From Streptomyces sp. MH60 (GTDB lineage Bacteria; Actinomycetota; Actinomycetes; Streptomycetales; Streptomycetaceae): a stretch of DNA of 64,000 nucleotides. Below, piece after piece: positions 24,587-33,607 of the stretch (positions within the stretch are counted from its first letter, which is position 1; each line of letters starts with the position of its first letter). Made by a program: the position numbers and the translations under genes. Under the pieces are notes generated by a model, which was given only the letters and a program-made list of their open reading frames with translations, did no database searches and was not told where the DNA came from. Location of the stretch: NCBI RefSeq assembly GCF_002939385.1, contig NZ_MULI01000006.1, forward strand, positions 62,001-126,000, given 5' to 3'.

Positions 24587-26725
24587 GTGGGAGTGCAACG
24601 CCCTGCAGGGCAGAGAGCGAGTCTGACGCAGGTGCGACCCGATGAGTTGTTTCCTTCCGCTGCCGGATACCTCGACGTGCCTTCCAATTTGGACGTGGAT
24701 CCCACGGATCCGACCAGTGTGGCGCAGTTGCTTGCCCATATCCGACTTCAACAGGATCACCTTCAGGACACCCCCCACATGTGGGAGCAGTTCACCAAAG
24801 CGCTCCTGAGCGACATTCGAGGTGTTCCAGCTGTCGTTCCCCGGGTTCCTGAAGGGGCGCGTGTTGTTCTAGCACTGGGCGTCTGCTGGGCCCCCGCGCG
24901 GCTGGCGTTCGAGTGTGCGCAACCCTTAGCCATGTGGGAGTGGCTGCATCGGGCGGTGGCTACCTCAGACAACGAGGGCGGATCGATCGACATTGACTTG
25001 GGGCCGGTCGACCGGGCCCTGAAAGACCCGTATTGGGCCAAGTCCGTGGAGCGAATCGTCATCTTGCTTGCGCCGATGGTGTTCTATCTGGCCAATAACC
25101 ACAGTACCGGCGAGCACCTGGCTCAGGGCTTCCGTGCACCTGTATTCTCCATCTGCGCCCGTGCCTTGCCGACCGGGGACGAGCATGTGGTGGAGGCTGC
25201 CCTTCACCTGGCAAAACATTTGGTCTGGCAGGACTTGCGCCGGCCGGCGTGCCTCCTAGGACACGCCTTGGAGGTTCTCCTACTGGCCAATCCTACTCAC
25301 CCTCTCGCGGGGGCCATGGCTGCCTTTCTGGCCGGGGAGCGGCCTCCGGTGACCCATCGCGACCCCACTGTAATCGCGGCGTGGGCGGTACAACATGTCT
25401 CCATGAATCCCTTCGCCGCCCTGAATCTTCAGGTGAGTCGGTTCTTGGGGATGCCCAAGAACGAGGGGGACGCCGTCCTGCCTGAATTGTTGCAGCAGGT
25501 GGAGAAGGTCATCGCCATAGTGGAGAGCGAGAGCGATCCGGCGCAGGTGTCACGCGATCGAGGTATCGTTCTCTCCATTTTGGGCCAGCTTCAGTACCGG
25601 CTTCTCCAGTCAGGTGACGCGCTGCACCTGACCCAGCTGCTGAGCATCTGGCGGGGTGTACCAGCGGATCAGGCTCGCAACGACCGGTGCCTTACGCTGG
25701 CGAACGCCGGAAGTAAGGTCTGGTTCCGGCCAGGTTCGGCCCCATCACCTGACCTCCCGGACTCGGGCAACCGTCTCACCACGGCCTTCAATAAGGCATT
25801 GGGGAAAGCCTTGGTTACCCGCGGCCAAGGCGACACCGCACTAACTCACCCTGCCACCGGGCGCAAAGATCTGACGCAGGCAGAGGAGTTGCACGACGCC
25901 CTGCACGCCCATCTCGACGTAGCGGATCTCGTGGAATTCGCCTTTAGTGAAAACGCCGCCGCCTTTATCTCGCTGCTGCCGAGCCTAACCCCGGTACAAG
26001 CGCTGCTGGCCCGCGCGCAAGGACCGGCCCTTCCGCTGGCCGTCAGTTTGCGAGCACCGCTGCCGGACCGTCCTGTGGAACGAGTGCAGTTGTGGTGCGG
26101 CGATGCACCGTCAGCTCGTACGGAAGCCATCATCGTGGAGACAGTTTTTTCCTACGCTGGTAAGACTGTCGACGTAATCACTGGCGATGACCTGTCCTGC
26201 GACCGATTCCTTGCCGAGTTCCAGCGCGATGACTACGACGTCATCTGGGTCGTCGCGCACGGGTCGCATCCTCCCTACGCGCCCGACCAATCTGCTGTCG
26301 TACTCAGCGACAGCGAATACGTCTTCCTCGACGACCTCGCCCGCGTGACGCGGCCGCCAGCGTCAACCCGACGACTCGTTGTGTTCAATACCTGTGACAG
26401 CGCGGCCGCAGACACACAAGGCCCTTATGATGACCGGGGAATCGCCCGTTCCGTGGTGGGACCCGACCAAGCGGTCATTGGCCACTTGTGGCCAGTCGAC
26501 GGAGATGCCGCCACCGTTTTCGGTGCGCTCCTCGCAATCGAACTCGCTGACGGAAGCGATTACGCGGAGGCATTCGCCAACGCTCTGCGCGATCTGCAAC
26601 AGGATTGGGCCACGTTGGCCGGTCAGCTTGGTGACCGTGGTATCGGGTCCCTGGTAGCCGAGCCCTTGGACGGCTTCAGGCAGCCCACCATCTTCGACTG
26701 GGGAAGCGCCGCCTTCCTGGAATGA
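24587..26725 (+). CDS. CHAT-domain (caspase-like) protease
   Basis: This 712-residue protein has a C-terminal CHAT domain of about 190 residues. The catalytic His lies in VWVVAHGSHPP (about residue 558) and the catalytic Cys in RRLVVFNTCDSAAAD (about residue 603), followed by VVGPDQAVIGHLWPVDGDAA, the usual continuation of CHAT proteases. The N-terminal two thirds are helical and TPR-like (AALHLAKHLVWQDLRRPACL, GIVLSILGQLQYRLLQSGDA), probably a sensing scaffold. CHAT proteases act as effectors in several bacterial immune systems. The divergent HNH nuclease next door is a plausible substrate or partner. The start is uncertain: GTG 24587 or GTG 24632. Base composition is visibly lower in G+C than the conjugation genes, consistent with separate acquisition. 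Confidence 0.82.
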   Translation: MGVQRPAGQRASLTQVRPDELFPSAAGYLDVPSNLDVDPTDPTSVAQLLAHIRLQQDHLQDTPHMWEQFTKALLSDIRGVPAVVPRVPEGARVVLALGVCWAPARLAFECAQPLAMWEWLHRAVATSDNEGGSIDIDLGPVDRALKDPYWAKSVERIVILLAPMVFYLANNHSTGEHLAQGFRAPVFSICARALPTGDEHVVEAALHLAKHLVWQDLRRPACLLGHALEVLLLANPTHPLAGAMAAFLAGERPPVTHRDPTVIAAWAVQHVSMNPFAALNLQVSRFLGMPKNEGDAVLPELLQQVEKVIAIVESESDPAQVSRDRGIVLSILGQLQYRLLQSGDALHLTQLLSIWRGVPADQARNDRCLTLANAGSKVWFRPGSAPSPDLPDSGNRLTTAFNKALGKALVTRGQGDTALTHPATGRKDLTQAEELHDALHAHLDVADLVEFAFSENAAAFISLLPSLTPVQALLARAQGPALPLAVSLRAPLPDRPVERVQLWCGDAPSARTEAIIVETVFSYAGKTVDVITGDDLSCDRFLAEFQRDDYDVIWVVAHGSHPPYAPDQSAVVLSDSEYVFLDDLARVTRPPASTRRLVVFNTCDSAAADTQGPYDDRGIARSVVGPDQAVIGHLWPVDGDAATVFGALLAIELADGSDYAEAFANALRDLQQDWATLAGQLGDRGIGSLVAEPLDGFRQPTIFDWGSAAFLE

Positions 26726-27309
26726 CCGATGGTGCACGCAAGGGGCTACGGGGGCCAGGCATCGCCAGCGCGCTGGTCACCCAAACTGGCAGGCGGAATT
26801 GGGATGATCCTTCACGGTTGAAGACGATCTGGCCTATCGACCACACCTGTGGTCACCATGCCGACCGCGACTTGTCCGACCGACCGGCCGACCGCCGCGC
26901 CGGCTTCGCCGAGTGGCTCGCCAGGCAGGAGTGCACGGACTGCTGGCGCGCCTCGAACGAGGGCGACGAGCAGGACAAGACCGCCTGGCTCAAGGCGAAG
27001 CGCGCCGAGGAGCAGACGGCGTCCGAAGCCTGGTCCGAGCAGTACCGGATGCCTCCCCTGGAGGGGACCGAGCGGGCCGTTCCCTGGGGCGTGCGCTGTC
27101 GTCACCAGATCCTGACCAACGCCTACACCGCACTGGTCACCGAAGGCACGACCAGCGAAGCGGACTGGGCGGAGATCGAGGAGAACGCTCGTACGGTGAC
27201 CCGCGCCGGGTGGTGGATAGACCAGAGGTCGTCCGAGCCCGAAGACCTCACCGAACTGCTCCGAGCCGCCACCGGGGCCGACCGGCCGACAGAGAATCCC
27301 TTCTTCTGA
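26722..27309 (+). CDS. Zinc-site-containing hypothetical protein of the element
   Basis: This protein begins in earnest at IWPIDHTCGHHADRDLSDRP and has the motif CTDCWRASNEGD, so HxCxH plus CxxC may bind zinc. A helical middle and a conserved-looking WWIDQRSSEPEDL near the end follow. The ATG at 26722 overlaps the stop of the CHAT gene (ATGA); a TTG at 26818 just before the conserved part is an alternative start and would give about 163 residues. The upstream 32 residues look unlike a native N-terminus, so the shorter form is credible. The function is unknown. Confidence 0.65.
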   Translation: MTDGARKGLRGPGIASALVTQTGRRNWDDPSRLKTIWPIDHTCGHHADRDLSDRPADRRAGFAEWLARQECTDCWRASNEGDEQDKTAWLKAKRAEEQTASEAWSEQYRMPPLEGTERAVPWGVRCRHQILTNAYTALVTEGTTSEADWAEIEENARTVTRAGWWIDQRSSEPEDLTELLRAATGADRPTENPFF

Positions 27310-27377
27310 CCGACCGGGTGCCCTGCTGCGGCGGGGCACCCGGCTGACCGCCACCGTGCGGCCTCTACCAGCGATTC

Positions 27378-27393
27378 CCGGCCGGACCAAACC
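27378..27393. repeat. Shared upstream element, copy 1
   Basis: The 16-nt sequence CCGGCCGGACCAAACC recurs perfectly at 33535-33550, and similarity continues for about 25 nt downstream of each copy. Here it ends 74 nt before the GTG of the 27468 gene. The other copy ends 57 nt before the DUF4913-like gene. It is a candidate binding site for an element-encoded regulator, or part of a duplicated leader. Confidence 0.6.
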
Positions 27394-27467
27394 CCGGATT
27401 TGCCGGACGCTCTGCCCACTGGCCCACCTCCAACGGGTCCTTCGCTCCCTCTGCCCCGGAGACTTCC

Positions 27468-28191
27468 GTGCCTACCTCGATCACCATCACGTCCGAGTTC
27501 AGCGGCAGCGTCGTTGCCAAGGGCGCTACTGATGACCTCTCCGCGCAGCTCCTCCGTCACGCCGGTTTCAAGCAGATCGACGACTGGCACGGCCGACGCC
27601 ATCGCCTGCCCACCACCACTCCGCTCGCCGACCAGGTCGCCATCGCCAGCCATGCGGCCGAGATGCTTCGAGCCGCTCGCTATGACGTCACCCTTCCGCC
27701 GTCTCTCGACACGGCCCGGATGAGCCCTCCGGTGCATGCGCTGGGGCCCTACGCCGCCGGAGCCGAACTTCTCAGCATCACGGACCAGATCCGTGCGGCC
27801 GAAGACGGAGCCAGCCTTCAGCGGGCAGTTGACCACCTCCTTCACCCCGAGCACGGCGCTGGAGCGTGTCCGGGAGGCACTGGATGCAGCGGGAGAACAG
27901 GTCAACGACCTGGATGAGGACGCGTATGCGCTCGCTGACCGGTTCGGCTTCGCCTCGGAGTTCGTCAGCTCGGCCCAGTCCGAACTCGTCGATTCCGAGG
28001 CCGAGCTACGCCGCGTCGGCGCCGCTTCGACGAGCTACTCCGCAGCACGGACCGTCCGTGATCACCGTGGTGCCGCTCTGGCCACTTCTCCTGCGGCGAA
28101 CCAGGCCAAGGTCTCCTCGGCGTCCAGTTCCGCGCCGGCACCTTGCTCTGCGACGAGTCACCCACCGCGCGCCTCTACCCCCCGACGGTGA
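27468..28191 (+). pseudogene. Hypothetical element protein, frameshifted
   Basis: GTG 27468 encodes SITITSEFSGSVVAKGATDD, LLRHAGFKQIDDWHGRRHRL and AAEMLRAARYDVTLPPSL, a unit similar to the repeats in the 21971 gene. Then comes AAGAELLSITDQIRAAEDGA and VDHLLHPEHG. At about 27855-27859 one base must be skipped to continue into LERVREALDAAGEQVNDLDE, DAYALADRFGFASEFVSSAQ and SELVDSEAELRRVGAAS, and an Ala/Ser-rich tail ending at TGA 28191. The two halves make one coherent protein of about 240 residues. A further open frame at 28080-28280 in a third register is of unclear status. Confidence 0.6.
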
Positions 28192-28282
28192 CCCCGGCCG
28201 CTCTCTCCGCCGTCGGCCTCCAGTACGTCGCGCGCCCGCGCTCGATTCACCCGTCAAGGACCACTCACCCGAAGAGGCAAAC

Positions 28283-28948
28283 GTGCCCGAGTACTACTCC
28301 AGCATCGGCGAGGCCGTCGGTGCGGCCATGCAGCACAACATCCGGCTCGCCCACCGCAGCACGGCACCGGGCTCCGACAAGCCGCTGCAGGTCAGGCACC
28401 TGCCCAGCGCTTCCGCCGATCCGTACTCGGTCCGCGGCATGATTTCTCACCTCCACGAGGACGCCTCGCCCGATGAGGTGGCGGGCATCATCGAGGAGGT
28501 CAACGGCGCACTGGTCGGGGCTCTGCCCGAGCTGACCGAACTCGTCGCCTCTGCCGCCGACTGGACTCGCGCCCGTCTCGACTTCGACGACCCGCATCAC
28601 CATCCGACTTTCGAGACGTGGACCCGACTGGCAGCCGCGTACGGGATGCTCCAGGGCGTCCGTGAGCAGTTGGAAGTCGCCGAGGACGGTCTCGCTGCCT
28701 GTCCCGCAGAGCGCACGGAGCCCCGGCACCACCAGATGGTCAACGTCTTGCGCAGCCGGGAGTTGCTCGCCGATGTCCTCGGTGCCGAGGCTGCTCCTGT
28801 GCCGTCCGCTGCCCGGAACGTCGATTCAAACCGGCAGCGGGCGGCCCGCGCCTCCTCGCCGCGCGCCGGAACATCGCCGTTGACCGGCAGTCCGCCGGCC
28901 ATCGCAGCACCTCCGCCCGCGCCTCGTTCTGCTGGCCGACCCCGCTGA
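28283..28948 (+). CDS. Hypothetical helical protein of the element
   Basis: This 221-residue protein starts at GTG 28283, with GAGG 7 nt upstream: VPEYYSSIGEAVGAAMQHNI. The body is acidic and helical (ASPDEVAGIIEEVNGALVGA, FETWTRLAAAYGMLQGVREQ, RHHQMVNVLRSRELLADVLG) and the tail is Pro/Ala/Arg-rich. Frame continuity reaches farther upstream but that stretch is arginine-rich shadow. The function is unknown; it lies upstream of the VirD4-like gene. Confidence 0.6.
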   Translation: MPEYYSSIGEAVGAAMQHNIRLAHRSTAPGSDKPLQVRHLPSASADPYSVRGMISHLHEDASPDEVAGIIEEVNGALVGALPELTELVASAADWTRARLDFDDPHHHPTFETWTRLAAAYGMLQGVREQLEVAEDGLAACPAERTEPRHHQMVNVLRSRELLADVLGAEAAPVPSAARNVDSNRQRAARASSPRAGTSPLTGSPPAIAAPPPAPRSAGRPR

Positions 28949-28981
28949 AACGTTCCGCCTCAGACGTCCAGGAGTACCCCC

Positions 28982-29158
28982 ATGAGCTGCACGAGAGCCG
29001 AGCGCGCCCCGCCCCTGCCCGCTCGCACACCCAAGGAACCGCCGTGCCTTCCCCGCGCACCAGCGCGCCCTCGACCACCACCGGGTCGGACGCGCTCCTC
29101 TACCTCCTGTTCGGCATCCTCGGCGCCGCCATGGCCTTCGGCTCCCTGGCCTGGCTGA
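28982..29158 (+). CDS. Possible short leader ORF upstream of the VirD4-like gene
   Basis: ATG 28982 opens a 58-codon frame (MSCTRAERAPPLPARTPKEP) that overlaps the next gene. The 62 nt from this ATG to the next start codon match, in length and with clear sequence similarity, the 62 nt between ATG 16989 and the SCO6880-like gene. This may be a conserved leader or a duplicated control segment. The coding nature is unproven. Confidence 0.3.
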   Translation: MSCTRAERAPPLPARTPKEPPCLPRAPARPRPPPGRTRSSTSCSASSAPPWPSAPWPG

Positions 29159-30832
29159 CCGGAAATCTCACCAACACCTTCGTCGGAAGCGGGACATGGG
29201 CCCCCTTCCGCATCACGGACGCTCTGCTGCACCCGGAGGTGCTGTGGCCGGCCTTGAGCACCAGCATGCTGATGGTCGGCGCCCGCGTCGTCCCCGCCCT
29301 GTTCACCGTTGCCCTGGTCGTCACCGCAGCCGTGCTGTGGATGCGCTGGCGTGCCGGGTCCAAGTCCGGCCTCGCCCGCAAGGCGGACCTGGCGCCGCTG
29401 CTGGACAAGGAGATCGTCGCCAAGGCGAAGAGCCTGCGCCCGAGCCTGGGCGGCCGGGAGAGTAAAAGAGGTCCTGCCCGCTGACCGCGGCATCCTGCTC
29501 GGCACCCTCGATCCCGGTCGTGCGGAGATCCGCGCATCCTGGGAGGACGTGATCGTCGCGATCATGGCCCCGCGTTCCGGCAAGACGTCCGGGCTGGCGA
29601 TCCCCGCGATCCTCTCGGCACCGGGCCCGGTCCTACTTACCAGTAATAAAGCCGCGAACGACGCCTTCACCACCACGGTGGACGCCCGTGCCGAGGTCGG
29701 CACGATCTGGACCCTCGATCCGCAGCAGATCGCCCACCACCCGCGCGAGATGTGGTGGGACATCCTCGCTGACGCCCGCGATCTCGCCGGGGCTAAGAGG
29801 TTGGCGGGGCATTTCGTGACGGCGAGCGTGGACGAGTCCAGCGGCTCCGACTTCTGGTCCACCGCCGCGAGCAACACCCTCGGTGCCCTCTTCCTCGCCG
29901 CCGCGTCCCACCGGCGGCCGATCACCGACGTCCTGGCCTGGCTCGCGATGCCGGCCGACCGCACTCCGGTGGACCTGCTCACCGACGCCGGCCACCATGC
30001 GGTCGCCGCCCAGCTCCAGGGCACCGTCTCCGGCGCGACCGAAACGCGCGACGGCATCTATGAGACCGCGAGGCAGTACGCGAGCTGCCTGCTCGACCCG
30101 GACGTCGCCGCCTGGGTCACCCCCAACGACGACCTTCCCGAGTTCCAGCCGTTCGCCTTCGCCACGTCCCGCGACACCTTGTACCTGCTGAGTAAGGACG
30201 GCGGCGGCAGCGCGTCCGCGATCATCGCGGCGGCGGCCGACGCCGTGATGCGCGCGGCCGTGATCGTGGCCGAGCGCTCCGGCGGGCGACTCGACCCGCC
30301 CGCCCTGTGCGTCCTCGACGAGGCGGCGAACGTCTGCCGCATCTCGGACCTCCCTGATCTCTACAGCCACTTGGGCAGCCGAGGCGTCATCCCGATGACG
30401 ATCCTGCAGTCCTACCGTCAGGGCCAGCGGTGCTGGGGCGAGGCCGGTATGGACGCCCTGTACTCCGCCGCCACCATCAAGATCATCGGATCTGGCATCG
30501 ATGACGCGGACTTCGCTGACCGGCTCAGCCGCCAGGTCGGCGATCACGACGTCCAGACCACCTCGGTGTCGACCAGCGAGGGCGGCAAGTCCACCTCGGT
30601 GAGCATGCGCACGGAGCGGATCCTTCCGCCGGACGCCATCCGCGCCCTACCCAAGGGCAAGGTTCTGCTGCTGGCCACCGGCATCCGGGTCGCCATGCTC
30701 AACCTCAAGCCCTGGTACAAGGAGCCCTCCGCCAAGGTGGTCGGCCCGGCTTCCGCGCGCGCCACGAAGGCCATCACCGAGCGTGCCCTCGCGAAGAGCA
30801 TCGGCCAGGACGATCTTGGACTGTCGGCATGA
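29044..30832 (+). pseudogene. VirD4/TraG-like coupling ATPase, frameshifted
   Basis: This is a type IV coupling protein, about 595 residues if repaired. GTG 29044 gives a membrane part (LLYLLFGILGAAMAFGSLAW and VVPALFTVALVVTAAVLW) and then KAKSLRPSLGGRE. Next comes an A4 tract (29464-29467) where dropping one A gives SKEVLPADRGILLGTLDPG and the ATPase domain. That domain shows Walker A APRSGKTSGLAIPAIL, MWWDILADARDLAGAKRLAG, Walker B LCVLDEAANVCRISDLPDL and GVIPMTILQSYRQGQRCWGE. It ends with an ATGA overlap with the next gene. Such proteins bring the relaxase-DNA complex to the channel. As written the ATPase half lacks a start and membrane anchor, so transfer would fail unless the indel is an artefact. 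Confidence 0.78.
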
Positions 30833-31059
30833 GCGCGCCCACACCACAGCAGGGGCGGTTGGCCCACGCTCCCGTCGTCCTGCGCGGTGGGCGGTGGTGG
30901 CTTGACGGCGGGGCAGGCTCGGTTCCCGCCTCCGATCCCGCCTTCACCGCCGTCCTGGACGACTTCGCGCTGTCGATGGCCGCTGCCGACCAGGCAGTCG
31001 CCGACCTCCTCATCCGGCAGGACGAGGCGTCCTGCGTTGATCCCGGAGGCCGGCGGTGA
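30829..31059 (+). CDS. Small hypothetical protein between coupling protein and DnaB-N-like gene
   Basis: This 76-residue gene overlaps its neighbours by 4 nt on both sides (ATGA at the start, GTGA at the end), so translation is coupled. The sequence includes APVVLRGGRWWLDGGAG and FALSMAAADQAVADLLIR. No domain is recognised. It is probably a small partner of the following protein, given strict coupling. Confidence 0.6.
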   Translation: MSAPTPQQGRLAHAPVVLRGGRWWLDGGAGSVPASDPAFTAVLDDFALSMAAADQAVADLLIRQDEASCVDPGGRR

Positions 31060-32228
31060 ACCCGCTGATGAGTGCCGAGCAGGCGGTCCTCGGTGCCGCA
31101 CTCCTCGACCCTGAGCAGCTCACGCACCTGGAGTGGCTCGCTGCGGACCACTTCTATCGGCCGGTCCACCAGGCGCTGTTCGCCGCGCTCCGCAAGCTGC
31201 GCGACGACGGGCATCCCGCGCTCTCGGCCGATGGTCCGTTGCCGCTGTCGTGGGTGACCGACGCGGTCGAGGAGGCCGGACAGCACGTGCGCGGGCTGAC
31301 CGCGGCGTACGCCCACACCCTGATCCAGGCGTGTCCCCGAACCGAGCACGCCCCGGTGTACGGACGCATGGTGCTGGAGGGGGCGATTCACCGCACCGTC
31401 GCCCAGCACGCGATCCGTCTCCACCAGGCGGCTCGGGCCGACGCCGTCCAGGGCGAGGTCGAGGGAGCCTTGCGCACGGCGGACGTCTTGACCGGCGTAC
31501 TCACCGACCATGCGCGACGCTGGGGAACCGATCCTCGACCGGTCCCACCCACCGCTGGGCCCATTGCCGCCACGGACATCCCGCCTCCGGGGCAGAGCGG
31601 CCAAGTCGCCGAGGACGAGCGGTTCCTCCTGGCCGTCCTCGCCGGACAGCCGGGGGCCATGGGCGAGGTGGTGGCCTGGCTGCGGCCGGGAGACTTCGCC
31701 GACCCGACCCACGGGCAGCTCTACCGGTGCCTGGGCGCGCTGCACCACCGGGGCGAACCCATCGACCGGATCACCCTGCTCTGGGAGGCCCAGCGACGCG
31801 GCCTGCTGGCCGACGGCACAGTGTCGAGCGAGCAGCTGACCGCCGTCTGCGAAGGCATGGTCCCCGGAAGCGCTGACTGGTTCGGACAGCGGGTGATGCG
31901 CTCCTCCGTCACCCGCACCGCCACCGCCTCCGCGCGAGCCATCCGGACCTTGGCCCAGGACGAGGTTCTGGGGCCCGGCCGGCTGATCAACCACGCCCTG
32001 CACGAACTCGGTCCGCTCGACGAGGTACGTGCCCGCTGGGCCACCGCGAACAGCAGTCCGGCTCCGAAGGCCACGGCATCCGCGCCGTCGGCGGCCGAGC
32101 CGCCGCCCGACCGAGTGAAGGCCGCCCGCGCCCGCAGCACACCACGCCCAGGCGCGTCACCCCCAGTCCCGGCCAGCCGTCTCCCCACGCTGTCGACAGC
32201 CCGACCACCCTCGCGCGGCCATCCGTGA
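31056..32228 (+). CDS. DnaB N-terminal-domain protein without a helicase core
   Basis: This 390-residue protein contains two copies of a DnaB-N-like helical domain. The first is SAEQAVLGAALLDPEQLTHL with FYRPVHQALFAALRKLRDDG; the second is AEDERFLLAVLAGQPGAMGE with DFADPTHGQLYRCLGALHHR and IDRITLLWEAQRRGLL. There is no Walker A, so the RecA-like motor of a replicative helicase is missing; the C-terminus is an Ala/Pro/Ser tail. It may bind the host primase or helicase during element replication or transfer, or act as a competitor; this is inferred. The start GTG overlaps the previous stop. Confidence 0.72.
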   Translation: MNPLMSAEQAVLGAALLDPEQLTHLEWLAADHFYRPVHQALFAALRKLRDDGHPALSADGPLPLSWVTDAVEEAGQHVRGLTAAYAHTLIQACPRTEHAPVYGRMVLEGAIHRTVAQHAIRLHQAARADAVQGEVEGALRTADVLTGVLTDHARRWGTDPRPVPPTAGPIAATDIPPPGQSGQVAEDERFLLAVLAGQPGAMGEVVAWLRPGDFADPTHGQLYRCLGALHHRGEPIDRITLLWEAQRRGLLADGTVSSEQLTAVCEGMVPGSADWFGQRVMRSSVTRTATASARAIRTLAQDEVLGPGRLINHALHELGPLDEVRARWATANSSPAPKATASAPSAAEPPPDRVKAARARSTPRPGASPPVPASRLPTLSTARPPSRGHP

Positions 32229-32274
32229 GACCAGACCCCCTAGCCACCAGCCTCTTCTGCCCCTGGAACTCGCC

Positions 32275-33514
32275 TTGATCTACCCCATCTCCGCGCCCGC
32301 GCCGGACCTACGCGCCTCGGCCCCGAGCCTCGCCGCCCCGTTGATCGGGTCTCTCTGCTCGGGGTACGGCGGCCTCGACCTGGGCGTGCAGTCCGCGCTC
32401 GGCGGCACGCTCGCCTGGCACGCCGAGGTCGACCCGAACGCCTCACGCATCCTGGCCCGCCACTGGCCCGGCGTCCCGAACCTGGGCGATATCACCGCCG
32501 CCGACTGGCGCACCGTCCCCCGGGCGTGCGTCCTGACGGCCGGCTTCCCCTGTCAAAGACGTCTCGGTCGCCGGCCGCCGGGCCGGTCTCAACGCCCAGA
32601 CCCGCTCCGGGCTCTGGCTGCACGTCGCACGTGCGGTCGATGCCCTCCGACCCTGCCTGGTTGTGATCGAGAATGTGCGCGGCCTCCTCACCTCCCCCGC
32701 CGGTTCCCCTGGCGACGTGGAACCCTGCCCGTGGTGTATGGGAGACACCGCAGGTCAGCCTGCTCTGCGGGCACTCGGTGCCGTACTCGGATCCCTGGCC
32801 GACCTCGGGTACGACGCGAAGTGGCTCGTGCTTCGCGCCTCCGACGTCGGGGCCCCGCACCGCCGCGAGCGGATCTTCCTCGCCGCATGGCCCGCCGGGC
32901 ACCCTGCTGAAGACGCCGACCAGCAACATCGGGAAGAACGGCGGCAGCCAGCATCCATCGAAGCGGAAGAACGGGGGGCACGGTCCGAACCTGGCCGACG
33001 AGGTCGAGTGGCTGCTGCTGCCGACCCCGAAGGCGTCGGACGGGATCAAGGGCTCGCCGAACCAGCGGCACGGCAATGGCGACATGACCCTGCCCAGTGC
33101 CGCTGCGTCTCTGTTGCCGACCCCGAGGGCCAGCGACACGGGCACCCCGGGCCGCCGCCCCGGGAAGGGATGGCGGCCTCCCTTGTCGGCGGTGGTCCTG
33201 CCCCTCTGGGCGGAGGAGACGCCGGAGGCGGGGGCGCGAACCGGCGATGGGGAGCGTACGGATCCGCCATCACCCGATGGGAGAGCCTCACCCGCCCGGC
33301 CCCGGCCCCCACGGACGCGGCCGGTCGGCTCCGCGCGGACTTCGTGGAGTGGATGCAGGGCCTCGACGCCGGCTGGGTCACCGCGACTCCGGAGCTCGGC
33401 CGTCCAGCCCAGCTCACCGCGCTCGGCAACGGCGTCGTCCCACAACAGGCTTCGCGCGCCTTGCAGTTGCTGGCACCACCCTTCCCCCGCTGTCCCCGCT
33501 GCGCCGACCGATAG
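32275..33514 (+). pseudogene. C5-cytosine methyltransferase, broken by three frameshifts
   Basis: This is an actinophage-type Dcm. The start (TTG 32275) reads PLIGSLCSGYGGLDLGVQSA (motif I) and DITAADWRTVPRACVLTAGF then PCQ (motif IV). The A3 tract at 32555-32557 shifts the frame exactly after PCQ; one A fewer gives VSVAGRRAGLNAQTRSGLWL and VVIENVRGLLTSPAGSPGD (motif VI) and APHRRERIFLAAWP (motif VIII). Near G3 at 32897-32899 it shifts again into LLKTPTSNIGKNGGSQHP and two LLPTPxASD-type repeats, typical of phage enzymes. A third shift around 33230-33260 leads to RADFVEWMQGLDAGWVT and LTALGNGVVPQQASRALQLL (motif X). With three breaks the enzyme cannot be made as one chain. It is the last gene before the DUF4913-like gene. 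Confidence 0.8.
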
Positions 33515-33534
33515 CACTCCACTACCGCTTTCTT

Positions 33535-33550
33535 CCGGCCGGACCAAACC
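33535..33550. repeat. Shared upstream element, copy 2
   Basis: Perfect 16-nt copy of CCGGCCGGACCAAACC (other copy 27378-27393), 57 nt before the DUF4913-like gene, with similar sequence continuing on its right side. See copy 1. Confidence 0.6.
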
Positions 33551-33607
33551 GCTGATTCTCCGGATCCTCTCGGCCATGTCGCCGTCTCACAGATGGAGCA
33601 CACCCCC

